64,000 nucleotides of DNA, taken from contig JABYQN010000006.1 of the NCBI GenBank assembly GCA_022606135.1, forward strand, positions 1,550,001 to 1,614,000. Direction: 5' to 3'. Below, in pieces: positions 59,093 to 64,000 of the stretch. A model generated the notes under the pieces. That model was not told the DNA's origin and ran no database searches. It was given only the letters and a program-made list of their open reading frames with translations. The translations under genes and the position numbers were made by a program. The stretch is from Fomes fomentarius (lineage: Eukaryota > Basidiomycota > Agaricomycetes > Polyporales > Polyporaceae). How positions within the stretch are numbered: position 1 is the stretch's first letter; the number at the start of each line of letters is the position of its first letter.

Positions 59093-59647
59093 CTAGAACG
59101 GGTTCTCGTCCTCGTCGACCTTGTTCGCTGTTGAGGAGACTGAGGGTGCCTGGAGGGCGGACTCTTCCGAGTCGGACTCGTCGCTAGTTTCCTGCTGCTG
59201 TTGACCGAAAAGCGATGACATCGGCTTCGAGACACCCCTGCATAGGTACCACGCCGTCAGCACCTCCGCAGAGTATCAGCACAGGGATATGAAGGACGTA
59301 CTTCGCGAAGTGCTTCTTCTTTGTCTGGTTCAGCTTCTGGCTGCAAGGTGTCATCATGTTGTCCGTCGGCGAGACATAGGTAGGGTTGCTATTTGAATGC
59401 GGCAGACGGAGACGCTTAACTGCGGTTCATATTGCGGATGAACAGAGAGGACCACATACTGTGACTTTGCGAACTTCTTCGCAAGAAGGGCCTTTGCACC
59501 CATGCCCGGAGCCTGGTTGAACTGTCCGTTGGTGGCGTTGCCGAGCGGTGCCTGCGGCACTACGACATGAGCCGCTTGCGCGGGGTTGTGCAGAGGCTGG
59601 ATGGGAGTGCCGACGGGGGAATCGATAGGCGTGCTGGTGGCAGACAT
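59093..59647 (-). CDS. small conserved-looking protein with acidic tail, function unknown
   Basis: About 120 residues from three exons. It starts MSATSTPIDSPVGTPIQPLH, then AAHVVVPQAPLGNATNGQF and the basic helix GAKALLAKKFAKS. Two introns separate the short exon KLNQTKKKHFAK and the last exon, GVSKPMSSLFGQQQQETS, which leads into acidic SDESDSEES and ends NKVDEDENPF. Splice consensus at both introns is good and the frame is kept. The alternating basic helix and acidic tail recall small nuclear or ribosome-associated proteins, but I cannot name a family. Confidence 0.55.
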
Positions 59648-62600
59648 TGCGATAGGTGTGATGTTGACTGAGGTCTGCAAAAGTGGGAGCACAGTAACGG
59701 GAGGACAGGTAGGTAGCGGTGGTGGTAGTGAAGGAAGAAGCGAGTGGCGAAACGAACTGCGAAATGAACTTGCAGGTTCGATTTGCCACGCGTGCGCCCC
59801 CCCCAAAACCAACATCACGTGGGACGCGCTCGTGTTGGCCTATGTAACACGTGGCCGCGTTCATCTGGCGCCTACCTACCTTGCCTGGACTCGTCGATGA
59901 CCGTCGCTCAGGCGGGGATGACTCAGATGGACTCCAGCTATGGCTATGGACCACCATTTTGAAGCATACGGAGGACCCTTACCTGTGAGTCTTGCCTCTA
60001 ATTGGGATTGCTCGGCACGAACAGTATTACTTAGACTCCAATGAAACAACTTTAAGAAGGGACTACAGTGGTGCTCGTAGTTGATCATTGTATCTTTATG
60101 TGTGGATGCAATCTCGTGCGTCTCCAAACGAAACAAGATAGAAGCGAACTCGCGCGAAGACCGCATCTCCGAGGAGGTAGGTAAACAGGCTGGAACATCC
60201 GGTTCCTTATCCCGCTCTAATTGCTTTCGTCTTCGTCGGGCTAGAAAATCCCAACGATCGCACCCTTTGGTGTTTACACAGGACCGGAAGTTACCCCGCA
60301 TTGTGGTAACTATTCCGCTCTAGCCACATCATGCACCCACCAGATAAGTCGTAGTCTGGCGTTCCTTCTAGGCTCACCGCGCCTCCTGATGATACAATAG
60401 CGGCCGGTCTATTCTATGGCACGCATCTCTCACCGGTATCTATAGATACCGTAAGTCAGGGCAGAGTGGGCGAGCGTGATAGCTGACTATGTAACTATTT
60501 TCGCCATAGATGGGATGCATCTCAAGCCTGAGCGACTATGGGATATCACATTGGTATGCCCTTTGCGCCTTTCGAGCGCAGCGTAGCAGCTATTGCAATA
60601 AAGATGAAACGTCGGAGTTGCCTCGACCCAAGGTCTTCTAACCTGCTGCCGTTATCCGCTGGCATTTCCAGCACAACTTTTCCCTTGTGGCCTGTGGGTC
60701 GATCAAACCTTCGTCTCCATGTTTGTTTTTTGCTGCCTCTGAAGCGTCGTGACTGAGCTGACTCGGCTTGCATTTCAGGATAAGGGCGGTTGCATCTGCC
60801 ACATTTCGCGAGCTAAACTGGCTTGTGAAACCCAAACTCTGTTCCTCCCGTGTTCGGCTGCATATGAAGGTTCAATTCATGGTCGGGTATGTCTCTTCCT
60901 CGAAATACATCGCGAGCGTCCGTTGTGCGTCTGACTTCTTTTGATGATTGTATTCTGATGACCACAGGAGGCATCTCGCGTCCCTGCTTGTCTCGCAAGG
61001 CGTATTACAGTCAAATGAACCTCGCGCTTCCCAGCTTTCATACTCGGACGTGGTCGTCGGCTACGGACGCGCGGACCACACCCACCCTCTTCTCGTACGG
61101 AGCAACGGCATCCGTGGCGGGTGGCGTCGAACGTGGTTCGGCCGCGTGCACACCGCTCCCGCGCCGCCATGTACGACATTGACCAGGATGCGGCCGTACC
61201 ATGTGCGTCCCCGCCTTATCTATGACATACGCAGACCAGCGGGCGCGATGCGTGGACGGAGATGGAACCTTGCTGAACATATATGCGCCCAAGTGTCCGT
61301 CTCCGTTATCATCTCGCGACACTCCCAGCGTCCGTTGTGGCCAGTGGAACACGACAAACGTAGCGCTCTTACCACCTTTGAAGGCGAGTCGCGGAGTTCA
61401 CGCCATGACAACCTCCGGCGTCGGAACACGTGCATGTATTCCCGGACATCTGGTGCAAACTTAGCTCACTCTCGCAGGTTGGCTGTGCTGCTGAGTTGGC
61501 GGAATGCCACACAGATTTAGCACGCATTGTCTGGTCGCTCGTTATGTACCTATCGCCAGGTCCAGGGCGTGAGTCTACTGTTACACCCGTGCATGTCCAA
61601 CAAGCTGCCTCGGTGGCACCTTCGCAGCCCTGACTCGCTCTCATGGCCATCTATCTTTGCTCACCGTCTTGGAAGCAGCTCTCCCCGACTTATCAATGTC
61701 TATGTCGACGGCCACACGGATCGCGGGGACGGCCGGCAAGACTTTGGGTTTAGAGGCGGGCGCACGCTTCCTGCCCCACGGAACGCGCTTGACCCCTCGA
61801 GCGCAGAAGGCATGGTTCTGAGCTCCAGGAGAGAACGAATGGCACCCGCAAGACTGACACCGCGCAACCCGGACTCGCGGCGTGCACACGCGTTCCGTTC
61901 AGCATCCGTTGCGTGGGCATCTCGCTCGCTCCGTATGGGATTCTCTGCTCGCAATGCTGCTCTGCCCGGGGCTCGGGCGAACATGCATGTTCTCGTGGCG
62001 GTCCCCATGTCAGCGCACTTGCTCCGTCTTAGTTGGCGATCGAATCCGCCGTTCATTCGAATTTGGGCTTGAACTCAGCTCGGCCACATTTACTCGGGTG
62101 CCTAGCACGCCTCGTGTTCGTGTCCGTCGCTTATTACATCTGGCTGAAGCTAATTGCGCCTCGGTCACGATCTGAGATGGCGCATACGGGTGTAACCGTA
62201 GATCCAATCCAATCGGACTCTCTGAATTCGACAATCCAATGCGACGCGTCGTATTCGCGCCTCAAACTACTCTACAGTTTTACAACACCAACGGGATGAC
62301 CAGGATCTCAGGCTCTAGGAAGTACGATGACGATAGAATATTGTCCACCGTCGAGACAGGGCTCCGAGGCATAACTTAACAAAGCTGACCAAACAGAGCC
62401 CAACGCACAGGATGCACCCCCGCTTTGTCCGCACCGGATCGTCGACGGCCGGATTTGCAGCGAGCTCGAGGGTTCGCTCGTCCTCGCAATCGCTGGACGT
62501 CTGGGCAAACTTGGTCATCAATCATATTGCTAGCAACCCGCCGCGGGTGCAGTGAGTCTGGACCAGGAGCAGCGAAGCAGCGCAGGAAGATCATGACGCG

Positions 62601-63130
62601 CTCCGAAGGCTTGGCAGTGCGAGTCCTCCCATGTAGAATGAGAAGCTCGCTGGGCGTAGAGAGGGACGCGGGCCGCACAGCGGACAGCGTCCGCTCTGCA
62701 CGGAAGGGCCAAGGGCCGCAGTGCGAGCTGGGCCAATGGCGGACGGCCAACAAGAGGCGCGTCAGAGCACGAGAACACGAAAACACGGGAGCACGAGCAC
62801 GAGAAGCGTTGTGCTCAGACTCAGAGGCGCGGAGGAGCGGGACATGGGAGAGCGAGGGAACGAGGCCCGCGATCAAGATTCGCTTCATGAGTCCTGACGG
62901 CGATATGTCGACAGTCGATGTGTGGGGATACAGCGGGTATTCTTCGTCTTCGTGTGCACTCTCCCACACCGAGCGAGCCCTGCATGGACCGCAGAAGAAC
63001 CTGCGTTAAGAAGAGAACATCCGGGCGCGTGTGTCAGAGCCTTGCGTTTGTGGTCGGATCTGGATTTCTGGATGCCAGTGCATATATGTCCTGGGTGGGG
63101 TAAAGATGCTGCGCGGGAGTGCAACGGGCA
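59648..63130. other. 3.5-kb region without a convincing gene
   Basis: Contains many short overlapping frames in all directions, the longest at 60948-61520 (plus, 190 codons) and 62376-62969 (minus, 197 codons). Both have Arg/Ser/His-rich composition typical of chance frames in GC-rich DNA. No splice-linked conserved protein, terminal repeat or transposase motif was recognised. It may hold decayed element sequence. Confidence 0.4.
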
Positions 63131-63159
63131 ATGTGCGATGTTATCAGAGCCGTCATCGC

Positions 63160-63509
63160 GCATCTCGCCATGACCTCGAAACGCCTCAAGGCTTCCAAGA
63201 AGAGTCGGAAGTTCAGTATATTGAATTCAATGACGGGCGCGGGCGCTCGATTGTACTCCGCGACGGGGTGGTGAAGATGGCGAAGATGGCGAAGATGGAG
63301 GGCTGATATTATTTGGAGACCAAGAATATGGTCGGCTAGACAGCGATGGGACCCGGTATCGCGTCAAGAATGTGTCATTGACCGAGTCCGAGCTGGTTGC
63401 CGTAGCCGCCCGCTCGTTGGTCGGTATTGATGGTGGAGTGCTGCATATGATGTGGGGCCTGCACATCTTGTGCTGGCAGCGGGCTGGCATGGTGCCGGTA
63501 GAATCATGA
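63160..63509 (+). pseudogene. coding-like stretch with a frame change at a tandem repeat
   Basis: One frame reads EESEVQYIEFNDGRGRSIVL then RDG and soon stops. Beginning at the adjacent Glu-Asp-Gly repeat, the next frame reads GEDGEDGEDGGLILFGDQEY and GRLDSDGTRYRVKNVSLTES before ending at a TGA at about 63507-63509. Both halves look protein-like, and the switch happens at the 9-bp repeat. It could be a decayed gene, an unrecognised splice, or a sequencing slip. Family not recognised. Confidence 0.35.
63269..63300. repeat. 9-bp tandem repeat (about 3.5 copies)
   Basis: Direct repeats of gaagatggc, encoding Gly-Glu-Asp in the forward frame that continues downstream. Slippage-prone and coincident with the frame change noted above. 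Confidence 0.85.
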
Positions 63510-64000
63510 ATGGTTGCTTGAGCTATTAGGCGACCGGCTATTATGGTAATTTTGCTTTAAATGTGGTTTGCGAGGAAGACGCGGCGATGATAAGTGTGTC
63601 TTGAGATGAGTACTAGTCGCCTGTGTTAACATAAACACGTTGTACTAGGTTCACAGGGAAGGGTGCTAGCCGTTGGCTTATCTAGACACGCGCAGTAGCT
63701 GCGTTGGCATTGTGGGCGCGTCGGCAGCAAGGGTCTTACGAACAGGGAGTACGATAATACTACAAGAAGTTTAGTGGCACAGGAACCGATAGTTGAGGGA
63801 GTGGGAGCAAGAAGACTCGGGATCCGAGTACAGGCAAGATGGAGGCAGGCGGATGTCCGAGAGAACGGGGGGGGCGAGGCGATCGATTGCGTGAGGAATT
63901 GAGCGATGGATGGATGAAAGGCACGGTGGAAACGAACGTGCTGATGGTTGGAGGGAGCGCGAAGAACGAGAGGGCTAAGCGGAGACGACGGGGCGACGGG
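63510..64000. other. window end, no gene seen
   Basis: About 490 bp to the window edge, rich in purine runs near the end (for example gaacggggggggcgagg near 63863-63879). No gene supported. Confidence 0.4.

Noticed and set aside
60948..61520. 190-codon plus-strand frame
   Set aside because: Composition and lack of motifs fit a chance frame in GC-rich DNA; no neighbouring exons in register.
62376..62969. 197-codon minus-strand frame
   Set aside because: Ser/Arg/Pro/Ala-rich with no ordered motif; competing plus-strand frame of similar length over the same DNA.

Overview
The window reads as nuclear DNA of a filamentous fungus, most likely an agaricomycete basidiomycete and plausibly a wood-decaying polypore. 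The grounds are very short (about 50-70 bp) GT-AG introns in nearly every gene, dense gene packing on both strands, C/G-rich codon third positions, and gene families typical of such fungi: two CYP63-like P450s, GH79, a chitin synthase and TOM20. The organism assignment is inference. There are no operons, phage or CRISPR arrays, and I saw no rRNA or tRNA gene.

Layout, left part (1-20.6 kb): the 3' end of an unrecognised gene; two tandem alpha-tubulin genes (1162-2870 and 3275-5075); a solo Copia-type gag-like gene; a Bin3/MePCE-type methyltransferase; a HAD sugar-phosphatase-like gene (minus); exocyst SEC15; ARF1 (minus, with an 11-nt microexon); a CYP63-like P450 (minus); and CFT2/CPSF2 (minus). 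Most of these are conserved housekeeping genes of trafficking, cytoskeleton and RNA processing.

Middle (20.8-29.6 kb): four related genes A (minus), B (minus), C (plus) and D (minus) that I infer to be alpha-helical pore-former-like proteins. A, C and D share an N-terminal signature, long amphipathic helices, a hydrophobic hairpin and a second coiled coil, and each has a TATA-like box 70-100 bp upstream of its ATG. B lacks the hairpin and the second coiled coil. The architecture resembles bacterial HBL/NHE/XaxAB/ClyA-type proteins. This cluster is the best candidate for an undescribed system. Gene A also carries a 36-bp-arm inverted repeat in an intron.

Right part (30.7-64 kb): glutaminyl-tRNA synthetase (minus); a second CYP63-like P450 (minus); a GPI-type GH79 glycosidase (minus); a BCS1-like AAA ATPase (minus) divergent from TOM20 (plus); a SET-domain protein (plus); a large low-complexity protein with possible Cys metal ligands (minus); CLPTM1 (minus); a GST-like protein (minus); chitin synthase (plus); and a small acidic-tailed protein (minus). 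The last ~4.3 kb has no convincing intact gene, only one coding-like stretch that changes frame at a 9-bp tandem repeat.

Gene ends and splice sites were read by eye from consensus sites and family conservation. Start and stop coordinates are firm where stated. Internal exons are given only where I traced them.
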